A stretch of DNA of 30,321 nt from Plantago elongata. Taxonomy: Eukaryota > Streptophyta > Magnoliopsida > Lamiales > Plantaginaceae. Positions 11,372-22,769 of the stretch are shown in pieces. Within the stretch, counting starts at the first letter, position 1. Each line of letters starts with the position of its first letter. A program made the position numbers and the translations under genes. The notes under the pieces are model-generated. The model was not told the origin of the DNA, did not search any database, and was given only the letters and a program-made list of their open reading frames with translations. The stretch is taken from NCBI GenBank assembly GCA_036897095.1, contig JAYMSP010001617.1:1-30321 (forward strand). Reading direction: 5' to 3'.

Positions 11372-14300
11372 CTATTTATCCAGTGGCTTGGTAAAGATAT
11401 CTGCTAGTTGATTTGTGGTTTCTATATGCTCCATGTCAAAGACTTACTTATTACCATGTCTCTTTAAAAATGATGCCTAATGTCAATGTGTTTAGTGCGT
11501 GAATGTTGAACAGGGTTCTTAGAAATATGAATGGCACTAAGGTTGTCATAGAACATCAAGAGGGTATCACTTTCAAGACCATAATCGTTCAGCATGTTTT
11601 TCAACCAAATGAGTTGAGACACACAACTCCCAGCTGCTACATATTAAAATTCAGCAGTAGAGAGTGACACACAATTTTATTTCTTGCATACCACAAGATT
11701 AGGACCAAGATAAAAGCAACCTCCACTAGTATATTTCCTATAACCAAGATCACCAGCCCAATCAGAATCACTAAATCCCACTAAATTAGTTTTTGAATCA
11801 CATGCAAACCATAATCCCAAATTAACAGTTCCTAACACATGCCTGAGAATTCTCTTTACACCAGTCAGGTGAGGGATTTTAGGATTGGATTGATACCTGG
11901 CACAAACACAAACTGAGAACATGATATCTAGTTTGGTGGCAGAGAGGTACAGAAGGCTTCCAATCATTGATCTATACAATGTTGGGTCAACATTTTCTCC
12001 AACATCGATCTTGCTGAGTTTAAGAGCAGTAGCCATAGGAGTGCTGCAGGGTTTTGCACTATCCAATCCAAACTTTTTGATCAAATTCTTAACATATTTT
12101 TTCTGAGATAGAAAAAGACCATCATGTCTTTGTTGAATTTGTAATCCAAGGAATAAACTTAGCTCTCCAATCATACTCATTTCAAATGTACATGTCATAG
12201 CTTGAACAAACTGATCTACCATGGTAGTATAGTTGAACCAAAAACTATATCATGAACGTATATTTGAGCAATTCAAATATCTTTTCCTTCTCTTAGGATG
12301 AACAAGGTTTGATCACCATCTCCCTTTTTTAAACCAAAATCAACCAGGAATTCAGTTAGCCTAGCATACCAAACACGATGGGCTTGTTTAAGACCATATA
12401 AAGGTTTTCTTAGTTTGAAAAAATGATCAAGATGTTTGGGATCTTCAAAACCTTTACGTTGCTCAACATAAACTTCTTTATCAATGTATCAATTTAAAAA
12501 GACACCTTTAACATCCATTTGTTGAAGTTTAATTTTTGAACAATAAGCAATAGCTAAAAGAAGTCTAATGGATTCAAGTCTAGCAACAGGAACAAAGGTT
12601 TCATCAAAATATAAACCTTCTACTTGAGTATAGCCTTGAGCAACTGATCTAACCTTATTCTTGATAGCAACACCATTTTCATCACTTTTATTTTTGAAAA
12701 TCCACTTAGTACCTATGACATTGATATCAAGGGGTCTGGGAACTAAGGTCTAAACTTCATTAGTTTTGAATTGGTGAAGTTCATTTTGCATGTCTTCAAT
12801 CCAGTAATCATCTTTCAATGCTTACTTCACATGTTTGGTTCACTAAGAGAGAAAAAGCAAAAAGAACTTACAGATTGGCAGAGTGCAGCATACCTGACAG
12901 TTTCCTTGTAGTTCTTTCTACTACAACTTCTCAGAGTCCTTCCACTTGAGGTACCAATCACTTGAGTGTTGGGATGATCTATTTGTATCCTAGGTGGGGG
13001 ATCTCTCCTTACATTATCCAGAGAGTGTGTCTGAGGTTCAGAGTCAGGTTCAGGAGTAGTTTCAGACTCATTTGATGGTGTTTCAGATTCTTTTTCGTGA
13101 ACAGCTTCATCCATTGTGTTTTCAGCCTGCAATGTTGAACTCGATGTTGAGTAAACATTGGGGTTAACATTGACATTATCTCCTTGGGCTGTAGCATTGG
13201 ACTCAGGTTCAACTTCTTGCTCTGATTCAGTACCTATGTTTTGAGAAGTAGAACCTGCTTCCTGCATTGTACCTATCTCATTGATTTTCTGTGCAAATGG
13301 TTTAGCATCATCAAAGGTAACATTAAAACATTCTTGAATGATTTGGGTCCTTGGATTATAAACTCTAAAGGGATGGCTATTGAGAGAATATCCAACAAAG
13401 ATACCTTTATCACTTTTCATATCAAACTTACCTAGATATTCTCTATCATTGAGAATATAGCAAGTACAACCAAACACATGAAAGTATTTCATATTAGGTT
13501 TCTTCCCTTTCAAAATGTTATATGGAGTAGTTCCAGTTCCTGGTCTAAGATAGACTCTATTTACTATGTGACAAGCAGTATTTACAGCTTCAGCCCATAA
13601 TCTTTTTGATAAATTCATGGAACATAACTTGACTCTAGCCATTTCTTGTAAGGTTCTATTCTTTATTTCAGCTACACTATTTTGTTGAGGAGTTTTAGGT
13701 GCAGAGAATTCATGAGAGATACCTTTCAACTCACAATTTGGAAATGATTGATTCTCAAATTCCTTACCATGATTAGACCTAATTCTTTGAACCACAGTAG
13801 AGTAGAGAGTACAAAGCTAGCATGCAGTTTCTTAAAAGAATCAAAAGTTTCAGATTTTTCTTTTAAAAAGTTTACCCAAGTAAATCTAGAAAAATCATCA
13901 ACAATGACAAAGATTTACCATTTACCTCCAAGACTTTCAACTTCAATTGGACCCATGAAATCCATATGCAAGAGTTCAAAGCAATTAAATGTACCTCTTT
14001 GTTGTCCTTCAGTTTGAGTAGATAGATGCACAACTCTAGTTTGCTTACCACTTAGACAGTCTCCACAAACATGTTTTTCAGTGTTTGTTGAGCTTTGGCA
14101 CTCCAGTGACAGCTCCACTTTTGATGAGTTTCATCAAATTCCAGTAATTCACATGTCCAAGCTTATTGTGCCAGATCTGAGCATCATTGTGTGTTGCAAG
14201 ATTGCAGTTTTGAGAGGCAGTCATCACATAGAAGTTAGCACTGGACCTTGTTCCTGTCATAACAACCTTCTGATCTGCACAAGTGTAAACTAGACAGGAG

Positions 14301-14420
14301 ACTTTGTCAAATTTAACCTCTAAGTCATCATCACACAAATGGCTTATGCTCACAAGATTAGTTGTTAAGACTTCAACTAATAAAACATTTCTAAAGGTTA
14401 GGATATCCTCCAATGAAGAG
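11372..14420 (-). pseudogene. Element C pol remnant (pre-integrase, integrase, RT, RNase H)
   Basis: On the minus strand, pre-integrase lies at about 14080-14420 (HNKLGHVNYWNLMKLIKSGA; CGDCLSGKQTR). Integrase is at about 12830-14080 (LLHMDFMGPIEVESLGGK; SAPKTPQQNSVAEIKNRTLQ; FHVFGCTCYILNDREYLGKF). Reverse transcriptase follows at about 11900-12830 and RNase H at 11372-11900 (SLFLGLQIQQ, SLLYLSATKLDIMFSV, GFSDSDWAGD). The terminal LADIFTKPLDK and stop at 11372 are typical of a Copia pol end. Several interruptions make it non-functional. Confidence 0.9.
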
Positions 14421-14534
14421 AGTTCCTATTCCAAGAATTCTGCCTTTCTAGCCTCCACCATAAGTCACTAATCCACCCTTTTGAGAAAAAAAGTTTGCTA
14501 GATGCTTGGGATTGCTAGTCATATGACGAGAGCA

Positions 14535-15873
14535 TCAACTATCAAAGTACCATTTTCCTGCATTGTTAGGAGAAGTAGAAACAGAAAAAGCAACATTGCA
14601 AACAATCTTTTCTCTAGGAGCCCAAACTTTCTTATGCTTATTTTTAGGACTGTTCTGAGTAATTCGAGCACTACCTAATGGAGCAGGAGGAGACGTAGAA
14701 GAATTAAGACAAACCTTTTTAGTATGTTCCCATGTTGACTTCAATGTTGACTCATGATTTACCTTGGTATTATCAATTAGGGGACTTATTGACTGAGATA
14801 TTGACAGAGAGCAGTGCTTTGGCATGAGCGATAGAATCGTCCTCCTCCAGTTCATCACCTGAATCATCACTGAGACAAGCCAACATATTCTTTTTCCCTT
14901 TTTGAAGGGTGTTAGCACATTCATTTTGATAATGACCGCAACCTTGACATTCAAAACATCTTACTTTGCTAAGTTGTTCAGGACTAGCCTTAGAGCTAGA
15001 GTTAGATTTTTTAGTTCTTCTAAACCCTTTACTGGCATCACCTTTGTCGGCATTTTTCCTGAATTTTAGTTTAGTGAATTTTGACGCAAGGTTGTTGTAG
15101 GAATCATCAGACATATCATCAGGGTCATCACTGCTAACATGTTTAGGCTCAGTTACTTTGGCTTTGAATTTCGAGTGAAGAACCATACTGCGGATTTTGT
15201 TACCTTTTCTTTCATTGTCCTTCATCTCAAAAAACTTTAGATTGTTCATTAAAGTATGAAAGTCCAAAGTAGCCAAGTTTTGAGTATCTCCCAAAATAGT
15301 AACTTTAGTGTCAAATTTTGCAGAAAGAGACCTTAAATCTTTGGAAATTTACTATTGATTTGAAATAGCATCACCAAGCTGTTGGATATCATTATACATA
15401 GTCATAAGTTTGCTAAAGTAAGACTCAATAGTTTATTCATCAGCCATTCTTAGATTTTCAAACTTAGACCAAAGCATGCGAAGTTTAGTTTGTTTAACAC
15501 TATCATGACCTTCACAATGCAATTGAAGTAATTTTCAAGCTTGTTTAGCAGTGGTGCAGTTTTGAACAATCTTAAACATGTGGGTGTCAACGTGACCAAA
15601 GATAGCAATCAAGGCTTTTTCATTATATGAACTTAAGAGATACTGACCTGGATTGAATCATTCTTCAGGAATACGCACAATATCGCCATCCTCATCAGGT
15701 CCTTCAATAGGCCATACATAGCCTTCCACAAGCAATCTCCAAGCACGGGCTTCAAGAGCCTTAATATATGTCCTCATCATGATTTGCCACAAAGTGTAGT
15801 TTGACCCATCAAGCACAAGTGGTTTGTTTTCATTTGAGTAGACGTCCATTATAGCAGTACCAAATCTAGACAC
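14535..15873 (-). pseudogene. Element C gag remnant
   Basis: The N-terminus near 15873 reads PLVLDGSNYTLWQIMMRTYI, the Copia gag N-terminal motif. The zinc knuckle CFECQGCGHYQNEC (CX2CX4HX4C) is near 14905-14960. It is preceded by a Lys/Arg/Ser-rich basic segment and followed by an acidic SDDSGDELEEDD segment, the arrangement seen in Sirevirus gag. It is broken. Confidence 0.85.
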
Positions 15874-15889
15874 CAGAAATTAGGTGGCT

Positions 15890-15902
15890 GGCTCTGATGC
15901 CA
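15890..15902 (-). other. Primer-binding site of element C (initiator Met tRNA type)
   Basis: The minus strand reads TGGCATCAGAGCC, one base from TGGTATCAGAGCC. It lies two bases inside the LTR end at 15905. Confidence 0.8.
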
Positions 15903-15904
15903 CT

Positions 15905-16593
15905 TGTTAGAACAGTTGGACTGGATTTTGTACTTAAACGCTGGAACAGTAGACAATATTGACTATGATGTTTAGTCAACACTGTCTTCAAAACTAGAAG
16001 AACAAATAGTAGCGGATAATCAATCTTCTTCTACAAACCAAGCCAATATATAAAATATATATTGGTGGTGCCGTTGGCAAAATTTCTACAAATAGTAAAG
16101 TAGAATTATGAAAACGATGTTTTAAATCAATCACAGACGATTGATAAAACACCAAAACTAGTCCTAGAATAAGTGTAGTGAAAGCCCTATTTTAGTTGAG
16201 AATTCATCTTGATGAAATCTCAAAGAGTAGCAGAAAACAAGAACCTATCGATGAATAATGATCTCTATAGATGATCAAAGAAAGGTGTCCAGCGTTGTAG
16301 TCGAATTCCTTATGTATCTATAGTGTTTGATGCCTTCTGTTCGAAGTGTGGAAGGATTTCTTCAAAAGCAACTTCCTTGTACTTGTTTTCTCCAATATCT
16401 TTTTAGAAGGAAATTTTCTTAATCTTTTATACTTCAATGATTATTTCCTTCTTGCATTCTTCTTGAAATATTTCATAGTTCTTTCTTGAGTCGACAGTGA
16501 ATTAATCTTCTTGATTTCTTCAACTACAAGTTTCCAGCAAGTGAATGTTATATGCAATGTTGTCTCCAATGTTGACACTCCTGTAGCTCAACA
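15905..16593 (-). repeat. 5' LTR of element C (about 689 bp)
   Basis: On the minus strand it begins TGTTGAGCTACAGG and ends CTGTTCTAACA, next to the primer-binding site. Both the TG...CA ends and the position support it. A TATAAAAG lies near 16424-16431 on the minus strand. A perfect 10-bp-arm hairpin lies at 16043-16065. The 16593 boundary is the nearest good CA and is less certain than 15905. Confidence 0.65.
16043..16065. repeat. Perfect short hairpin in the LTR of element C
   Basis: CCAATATATA at 16043-16052 and TATATATTGG at 16056-16065 pair perfectly around AAA. It lies about 140 bp from the LTR-internal junction, so on the RNA it could fold within the leader. It also contains TATA-like sequence. 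Confidence 0.7.
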
Positions 16594-16599
16594 TTAAAA

Positions 16600-16859
16600 C
16601 TAAAAACATTTAACTTGTTAAGAAAGACAAGATTATCATTAAATACAGTTTGCACTTTCAGCAGTCAATTGTTTATTGTTATAATATGAATATTAAATTA
16701 GTTAGTGGAAGTTTTTAGTTAGTGGAGTTACTTTTTGAGTATAATATGAATATTAAAATAGTTAGTGGAGGTACTTTTTTGCTATTTTTGAAACGTGTCT
16801 AGTTTCGTGGGACGGCCATAAAAGGAATACGTGTCTTGTTTCACGGGACAGAGGGAGTA
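16600..16859 (-). mobile_element. Stowaway-like MITE end (one terminus visible)
   Basis: On the minus strand, reading from 16857, the sequence is CTCCCTCTGTCCCGTGAAAC, then GTCCCACGAAACTAGACACG. This is the well-known Stowaway-type head of plant MITEs, next to TA (16858-16859). The matching opposite terminus was not found, so the element is partial or abuts the LTR of C near 16594. It contains an exact-period 60-bp duplication. Confidence 0.65.
16681..16785. repeat. 60-bp-period tandem duplication in the MITE
   Basis: ATAATATGAATATTAAA at 16681 recurs at 16741, both followed by a GTTAGTGGA part, giving a period of exactly 60 bp. It may be a slippage or MITE-internal duplication. Confidence 0.8.
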
Positions 16860-17386
16860 ATTGACAAAAAATGGAGACAAAAAGAGTACAAAGTGACCAA
16901 TTGATTAGCATGATTATATTGTGCGAAGATGTGGAACGAATTTGGGACGGAGATTTGAAATCTACTATGGGTCGAAGTTGCGGCAAAGAAGAAGAAAAAG
17001 TCCCTTCTGATGTGATCTGATTTAGTGCTATGTATGAGATATCTGAGTCACGTTGTGATAAAATTCACCTTCCTTACCTCTTACTTTCTTGAGTGTGACC
17101 CCTACTTCCAGGAGCGAGAGTGAATCAAATATACATATTACCCATTTGTGAGGGGTTGCATTGTTAGACTTAAGTTATATTTACTTCGAAAATGAATTTT
17201 GTAAGTTTATGCATGCTTTTCTATGAATGTCGGAGTGATTTTAAAGATTTTGCTTTCATCGAGTTTATTACATGCAATGGTAGTCTTTTGTTTTGGGATA
17301 TAGACTTATTTATTTGTTTATTGCTTTCTCAGGTTGTCTAGAGAGTCTGTTGCTTGAGGACAAGCAAAGGTTCGGTTTAGGGAGTT
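16860..17386 (+). other. Probable 3' internal end of a Tat/Ogre-type Gypsy element
   Basis: No coding domain is visible. The last 45 bp carry TTGCTTG-AGGA-CAAGCAA (17350-17367), a perfect stem-loop, then a purine-rich GGTTTAGGGAG before the TGATGAG start of an LTR at 17387. The same layout recurs at 28903-28941 and 29162-29199. This arrangement before the 3' LTR is, from memory, usual for plant Tat/Ogre-lineage Gypsy elements. The family call rests on non-coding features only. Confidence 0.5.
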
Positions 17387-18099
17387 TGATGAGTGTGTTT
17401 TAGACCTCCTCATCTAGTCTTTTTTACTACCTTTTATTGTCTTTGAGTTTAGTTTTTTCGTTCTTTTGAGGATTTCGCAGGTAATAGGCGGAAACACACT
17501 AATTGAAGGCAAAAAGAGTATATTTTATGTACACATAAAATATATGGAAGATCCAATGCCTCGTATGGGTACTGAATGTGTCGCGGTGGGGGCGACAATG
17601 AAGAGTTACGTACAGCATCAAGGTCAATGGAGACCGCATCGCGATGGCGTCATCGTGACACGGTGAAACATGTAGCCACCGTGTCGCCGTGACAGGCTCC
17701 CAACACGGGTTTCGTGCATTCGGATTTCGGGCCCGTTTTCGCCCTAATTAGTTTCTTTGTCTTTATTTTCTATATATACTCTAGTCTTCAACATGTAATT
17801 CGTAATTATATTCCCTAGAACTCATTCATAGAGAGTAAGACAGAGATTCAACGGGAAAATATCAACTTGTGATCCTAGCCTTTGTTATTCTTTTTATTGA
17901 AGACTAATTCGCATCATTGGGATTTGATTTCTACAACGCTTTAAAAGTTTGGATTCAATTTTGTTCATCTGTTTATACCTAAGGCTTGTGACAACCATCA
18001 ATAAACTGTATCAACTCAATTTGATCCTTCTTTATACGCTTGAATATATGTTTATTGCTATGTCTCACATGTTTATCATCCTTATTAGTAGCTAAACAC

Positions 18100-18981
18100 G
18101 GGTAAAATGCACAAATGTACACTATGTTCTTCGAAAAATGCACGGATGTACCCCATGTTCTTCAAATTGCAAGGATGTTCCTTATGTTATTCAAAACTAT
18201 ACACACTTACTCCAATTGTGGTGTATTACATTCTCCATGTGTACAAGGGGCTACTTTTTGAACCATACATATATTACAAAAATTTTATTTTTTGTTGGAA
18301 CCAAGATGAATTAGATAAATTTAAAATTTAATAAATATAATAAAGTATTATAACAAAAATAAAAAAAGAAATTATTGAAAATTAAAAGAAATATAAATAT
18401 TCATAGCTCTATACTAATTAAAAAATATTGATATTAATAAAAAAATGAAAACTTATTGTACAAATAATATCAAAATTTATAATGGTACTTCAAAAGATAT
18501 GAAATAAAAGTATCATAATTATTGAAGGTATAATTTTAAAAATAGTGTAGTATATTAATTACTACTATGAGTTATTGTTATTCTGATTTTTTACGAGAAA
18601 CTATCTAGCCTGCTTAGAAATTTGTACTAATTCTTAAAAGTTGTATAAAAAAATATTTTCATCATTTTTATTTTTCATATTTAATTTGTACCTTTAATAA
18701 AAAAAGATTATTTTAATAATCCTTAATAATATTATTTAAAACAATCATAACATTTGTTATTAATAATTACATTTTACAGAAAAGTTAATTTATTGATCAT
18801 ATAATTAAAATAGTAAACCTACTTGTACACCTGGAGAGTGTATTACAGACATCACTATTAGAGCATGTGAGCATAGTTTTAAAGAACAAAAGGTACATAC
18901 GTGCAATTTTAAGAACATGATAAAAGGGTACATCCGTGCATATTTCGAAGAACATAAGGTACATCTGTGCATTTTACCCAA
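18100..18981. mobile_element. Long-inverted-repeat DNA transposon (882 bp), non-autonomous
   Basis: The left end GGGTAAAATGCACAAATG and the right end (reverse complement TTGGGTAAAATGCACAGATG) begin inverted repeats of about 150-170 bp. CTAAACAC flanks both sides (18092-18099 and 18982-18989), a perfect 8-bp target duplication. Each arm is built of about three degenerate units of about 31 bp (ATGCACGGATGTACC...ATGTTCTTC). The core (about 18290-18800) is AT-rich with no ORF. The 8-bp duplication would fit hAT, while the long arms recall Mutator-like foldback elements, so the superfamily is unresolved. Confidence 0.85.
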
Positions 18982-19025
18982 CTAAACACACCACTATGGT
19001 GTGGTTATGGATTCAAGTATAATTA

Positions 19026-20643
19026 TGTAATGTCATGCTTTCTTAAAATAAAAGTTAGTAATTATCATAGCGTACTATTTTGTCTAACAGCTCAAACATT
19101 AAAATTCGGGTTCATTTAAAACTTTTGAAACTAGTTCAAACTCGGCAAACAGAGCGTTCGAAATAATAGATAACATTCATTGACAAAACCTTAACTTTTG
19201 CATTGAAAATAACTTAACCGTTTTGAAACTAGAAATCTAAAACATTATTGTGAACTTGACATTTTGGGTGTATAGTATCAACATCAAGCTCGTTCCCCGT
19301 CCACCCCAGCTCTTGCATTATCTGAGGCTCAACATGACAAGGGTGAGTACCTACTTGTACTCTCAAGCAAGTCAAACTAAACACATAGATAACATACACA
19401 CATGCGTACCCTAGAGATCACATTGAACATGCATAATAACATAAATGTAAAAGGACATGTCATACACCATAAGATATATAATTAATAACACGTTAATGCA
19501 TCGAAAACATTCATCGTTGATTCTTCGGACATTCTTTACTTTCAAGTAGTTACACTGAGCTTTGATTTTGAGTAATCATTCATTGGCATTTGTTAGATAC
19601 ATTCGTTTGATTCAAACACTTTTTATTTTGCTTTAGCTAGAATCATTTTAAACATTCTCTCATAATCATATTTTTGATTCAAGCTCTTTCTTGTCTTTCG
19701 CTAGAATCACATTAAATATCCGTTCTTGATTAGAGAGTCTAGGTAAGCTTTGCCTCATATTGGTTGTACGTGTATACTCACCGTAGCAACATACTTTATA
19801 TGCATTGGCTTTCATATGTATACTTATCTTAGTAGTATACGATCAAGCGCATCGACTTTCACCTCAACTCACATGTGTATCCTTAACGTAGCAACATACG
19901 TTATATGTCGTAGCTCAAACATTAAAGGGTGTATAACCAACGGAAACACCTAGACATCCTTCTTATTCGTTCTTTACTTTCAATTATTCATCCATTAACT
20001 TCGAGAAAGTATCTTACATCTTTCTTACTATTAAGGAAAATACTAAAGACAAGCCAGGAAGCTTGCAAGGTCGTTCCAATCTTTTCACAAAAATAGCATC
20101 ATGCTCAATCAACTTAAACTTCACATATATCAATATATGAATTCAAGCAAGACATACCATTCAAAGCATAAACAATAAATCATAAAACTTCACCTGCCTT
20201 AGGTTAACAAAGACAAGAAGCAAGAATAACAAATCGGAAAAAGAATGTTATTTTCGACAGGCGATTCCCGACGCCTCACACCTCCAACAGACAATCTCTT
20301 CGGTACAATTAGAAAGCATTGTGAATACCGTGTCCAATTTTCAAAAAGATCCAACGACACAATCAATATGAATGGAATTTATAAAAATGTTGCGTTGCGC
20401 AAAAAACTTACACGCGAAAATACTCTTTTCTTTCTTTATTTTTGTGCGGCTCTTCTTCTCGAAAATGCAAAAGAATGATTTTCACCTAGGTGTTTTTCTT
20501 TAAAAACTAGGTTTAGGAGAAGAACGGGTTTGGTTGAAAAGAAGACTTAGGCCTTTTAATTAATTCTTCCCAAGCTTAGCCCAATTCTTCAAAAAGAGTC
20601 TTAATTCATTTTAATTCAGCTAATCAAAAATCAGGTTCTTACA
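19026..20643 (-). repeat. Solo LTR, Gypsy (chromovirus/Tekay-like), nested
   Basis: On the minus strand it starts TGTAAGAACCTGATTTTTG at 20643 and ends GCATGACATTACA at 19026, so the ends form TGTAA...TTACA. The flanks are AATTA (19021-19025) and GATTA (20644-20648), a 4/5 match expected of an aged 5-bp duplication. No internal coding region is attached, so it is a solo LTR. It contains degenerate internal duplications of about 72 bp (19604 and 19675) and repeated GTGTATAC...GTAGCAACATAC blocks (about 19770, 19816 and 19872). The Tekay-like name rests on the TGTAAGA start and length only. Confidence 0.65.
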
Positions 20644-21289
20644 GATTACCTACGTTTTTGTGATTCGAATTGCATCAGGATTAGTTACTTGTGCTGTTTA
20701 GGTTAAACGATTAATCTGGCTATATATATTTGATGTTGTTTACATTAAAATCACTGATCGTATGCCGTTTGTTCCTTGACAATTAAAATGTTTTTCATCT
20801 AGCAATATGATTGTGTCAAATTACTTTAGTCCAGATTAACTTGTTTAGCAATTATTTAGTGGAATTGATGACTCCACTAATTCTATTTATTTTTTAACTC
20901 AAGTCTTGGTATAACTTATGTAACTGATCATGTGAATCACAATTCCCTGCTAATCAACATGGTTGAAGTCATCACCCTATAGTTTCTCAATCATACGTTC
21001 ATCTCAATTTAGTGTAACCATCTCTAGTATATCTATTCTCATTACTTTCTTAGTGGTAAACAATATGTTGCCGAAGCAAATAATTATTTACTTCTTTCAA
21101 TATTGTTTCTATATTCGCAAACTGAGCAATAGCTGGTTAAGTCCTTAGAGATCGACCTCGGGGTTAATATCACTACACTACAAGTTTTCGTAGAATTAGG
21201 ATTTAACCTTGGCTAAAATAAATAAATATAAAACTCTGATTTGACACATCACTAAACTTTGGGTGAAGTGAAAAGTGATATTTGAATTA

Positions 21290-21783
21290 CAATAATTTTG
21301 GGTTTAAAAGGAAATCAAACAGTCAAGACGGACTCGTAATGCCTGCATTAAATGTGAGTCTATTCGGGCGGCCGCCTGGAAGGAGCGGGCAACCGGCCGG
21401 TTTGGAGGGGGTGATCGCCCGCCTCTTTTCAATCTCGACTTTCTATTTCTGCATTTTTCTGCAAATTTGTGCAAATGACGTCAGATCTTCAAAAGGGCTC
21501 GTACTTGCTTATTTTCTTCCGTCTTTGATCCATTAGGATATTCAGGAACCATTGTGGATCCTATTTGAGTCTTGGAGCTTGTGCTCTCCGAGATAGTGCA
21601 TGAAAGTGCATCTTTTGACTCCATTCTTCATGAAAAACACCTAAACATAGGGAGATCAAGTGTGGAAACACACGAAACACAAACAAGGTATAAAGTACAA
21701 GATAAAAGAGAGAAAACTAATCTAAAAGTTAGGGAAAAGAAGGTAAAAAGAACATGATGAGGTGTCCTAAAAAAGCCTCATCA
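21290..21783 (-). repeat. Opposite-strand Gypsy-type LTR head
   Basis: Read on the minus strand from 21783, TGATGAGGCTTTTTTAGG resembles the LTR start at 17387 (TGATGAGTGTGTTTTAGA) and is followed by the same T-rich run. Further in is a GC-rich block with dyads (GCGGGC/GCCCGC, CCGGCCGG; 21368-21422), in the same relative place as the GC-rich block of the plus-strand LTR. It meets that LTR's end near 21251. The inner boundary is uncertain. It is a broken fossil. Confidence 0.5.
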
Positions 21784-21884
21784 GTGGGTAGAACGACTCC
21801 AACAGATAGATGGGCTATATAGGAAGAGAGGTGGAAAGAAGAAGGCATCTCATTCACACTAGGAGAAAACCTAGATATCACTTT

Positions 21885-22110
21885 GATGCCTCCATCGCCT
21901 CCATCTCTCTCAAGCTATCCATCATCGCTTCCGATTGCCTTCCGCCATCATTGTTAACAGTCTATCGCCTTCCAACATCATTATGGACTGACTATTGGCT
22001 TCCACCATCATTTTTTATTACCATCATCGTTCATTGTCTGTCACCTTCCACCGCCATCAATCATTTTCTATCGCCTTCTACCATCGTCCATCACTATCCT
22101 ATGACATCCA
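21885..22110. repeat. Degenerate minisatellite, CTATCGCCTTCCACCATC type
   Basis: About five to six imperfect units around the consensus TATCGCCTTCCACCATCATT, spaced roughly 30-45 bp (for example near 21930, 21962, 21995, 22040 and 22068). They are heavily diverged and no stable reading frame is implied. Confidence 0.65.
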
Positions 22111-22760
22111 AATAGCTTCCTATAACAAGGTCCGTTAACCTCCCGTCTAACCCATCCATCCCTATCTGGTGATAGCCAGTTGGCTTGGTTCAACAATGCC
22201 ATCTAGCCTATCATCGGTGACCATTCATACTCTGTCGAACCGTGAACATGATAAGTCGACAGTCACCATCCCTTTATCTATCTCTATTTCTTTATTTATC
22301 TTCCGTCAGCATACTAGTTGACCGTCGGAGTCCATACAATCCACACCACACATGTGTCATCTTGGGACCTTACATCTTTGTTTTCTCTTGCATCCTCGCA
22401 GGTTGTCGGTGCCCCCTAATTCTCAACCTGGAATATTATTGTAGCTTTATGAACATATACGGTTTTGTACCCATCATGGGGCCCCGACCATCAAAAGTGG
22501 CAATCTACTAGCAACCACCACCACCCTAACATGCTAAGCAATTGTCATGTCTCACTGAGAGGATTACGTCTCGAAGAAGTAGAGAAGATGGACGTTACTA
22601 TTTAAATAATAGTACATCACATATTTATCTTATTATTGTAATATATATTCAATGTTTTTTCACTGTCACTTTAATAATATCAGTAAAAATATTAGATGTT
22701 GAAAGAAATATTTGTTGAGCATTCTAACTTAGTACGAAACAAATTCAGTAATTGTTTTTT
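22111..22760. other. Unassigned spacer
   Basis: I see no gene, no recognisable element end and no strong repeat. The part after 22580 is AT-rich. Confidence 0.5.
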
Positions 22761-22769
22761 GGAAACGGT

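Larger units (their letters stand above)
8625..16593 (-). mobile_element. Element C: Sirevirus-like Ty1/Copia fossil with 5' LTR and env-like ORF
   Basis: Read on the minus strand, the order is 5' LTR (16593-15905), primer-binding site, gag with zinc knuckle, integrase, reverse transcriptase, RNase H (ending at 11372 with LADIFTKPLDK and a stop), a 1.2-kb spacer with a three-copy motif, and an acidic envelope-like ORF (10181-8625). The gag zinc-knuckle style (RCFECQGCGHYQNEC, then a Lys run and an acidic SDDSGDE) and the extra ORF after pol suggest the Sirevirus lineage, members of which are known to carry such an ORF. No 3' LTR is visible before element B. It is broken, with several interruptions. 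Confidence 0.85.
17387..21251 (+). mobile_element. Gypsy-type (Tat/Ogre-like) LTR with two nested insertions
   Basis: The LTR starts TGATGAGTGTG (17387) after a purine-rich tract and ends GACACATCA (21251), so the ends form TGATG...CATCA. No primer-binding site follows, which fits a 3' LTR. Removing the nested long-inverted-repeat transposon (18100-18981) and the solo LTR (19026-20643), each with one copy of its target duplication, leaves an LTR of about 1.35 kb. A GC-rich block with a perfect 9-bp dyad (GACACGGTG 17657-17665, CACCGTGTC 17677-17685) is followed by a TATA-like CTATATATACTC near 17770. The far part (GATCGACCTCGGGG near 21150) matches the style of LTR ends in this lineage. It is a fossil. 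Confidence 0.6.

Noticed and set aside
16063-16082. TGGTGCCGTTGGCAAAATTT, similar to the Gypsy primer-binding site TGGCGCCGTTGCC
   Set aside because: It lies inside the LTR of Copia element C, which has its own good primer-binding site at 15890-15902, and no Gypsy LTR end precedes it. It is probably chance.
17466-17666. 66-codon frame inside the Gypsy-type LTR
   Set aside because: It covers the GC-rich dyad block of the LTR, with no domain and no start context; LTR sequence explains it.
20245-20478. 77-codon frame inside the solo LTR
   Set aside because: It lies within LTR sequence read on the other strand and has no recognised domain.
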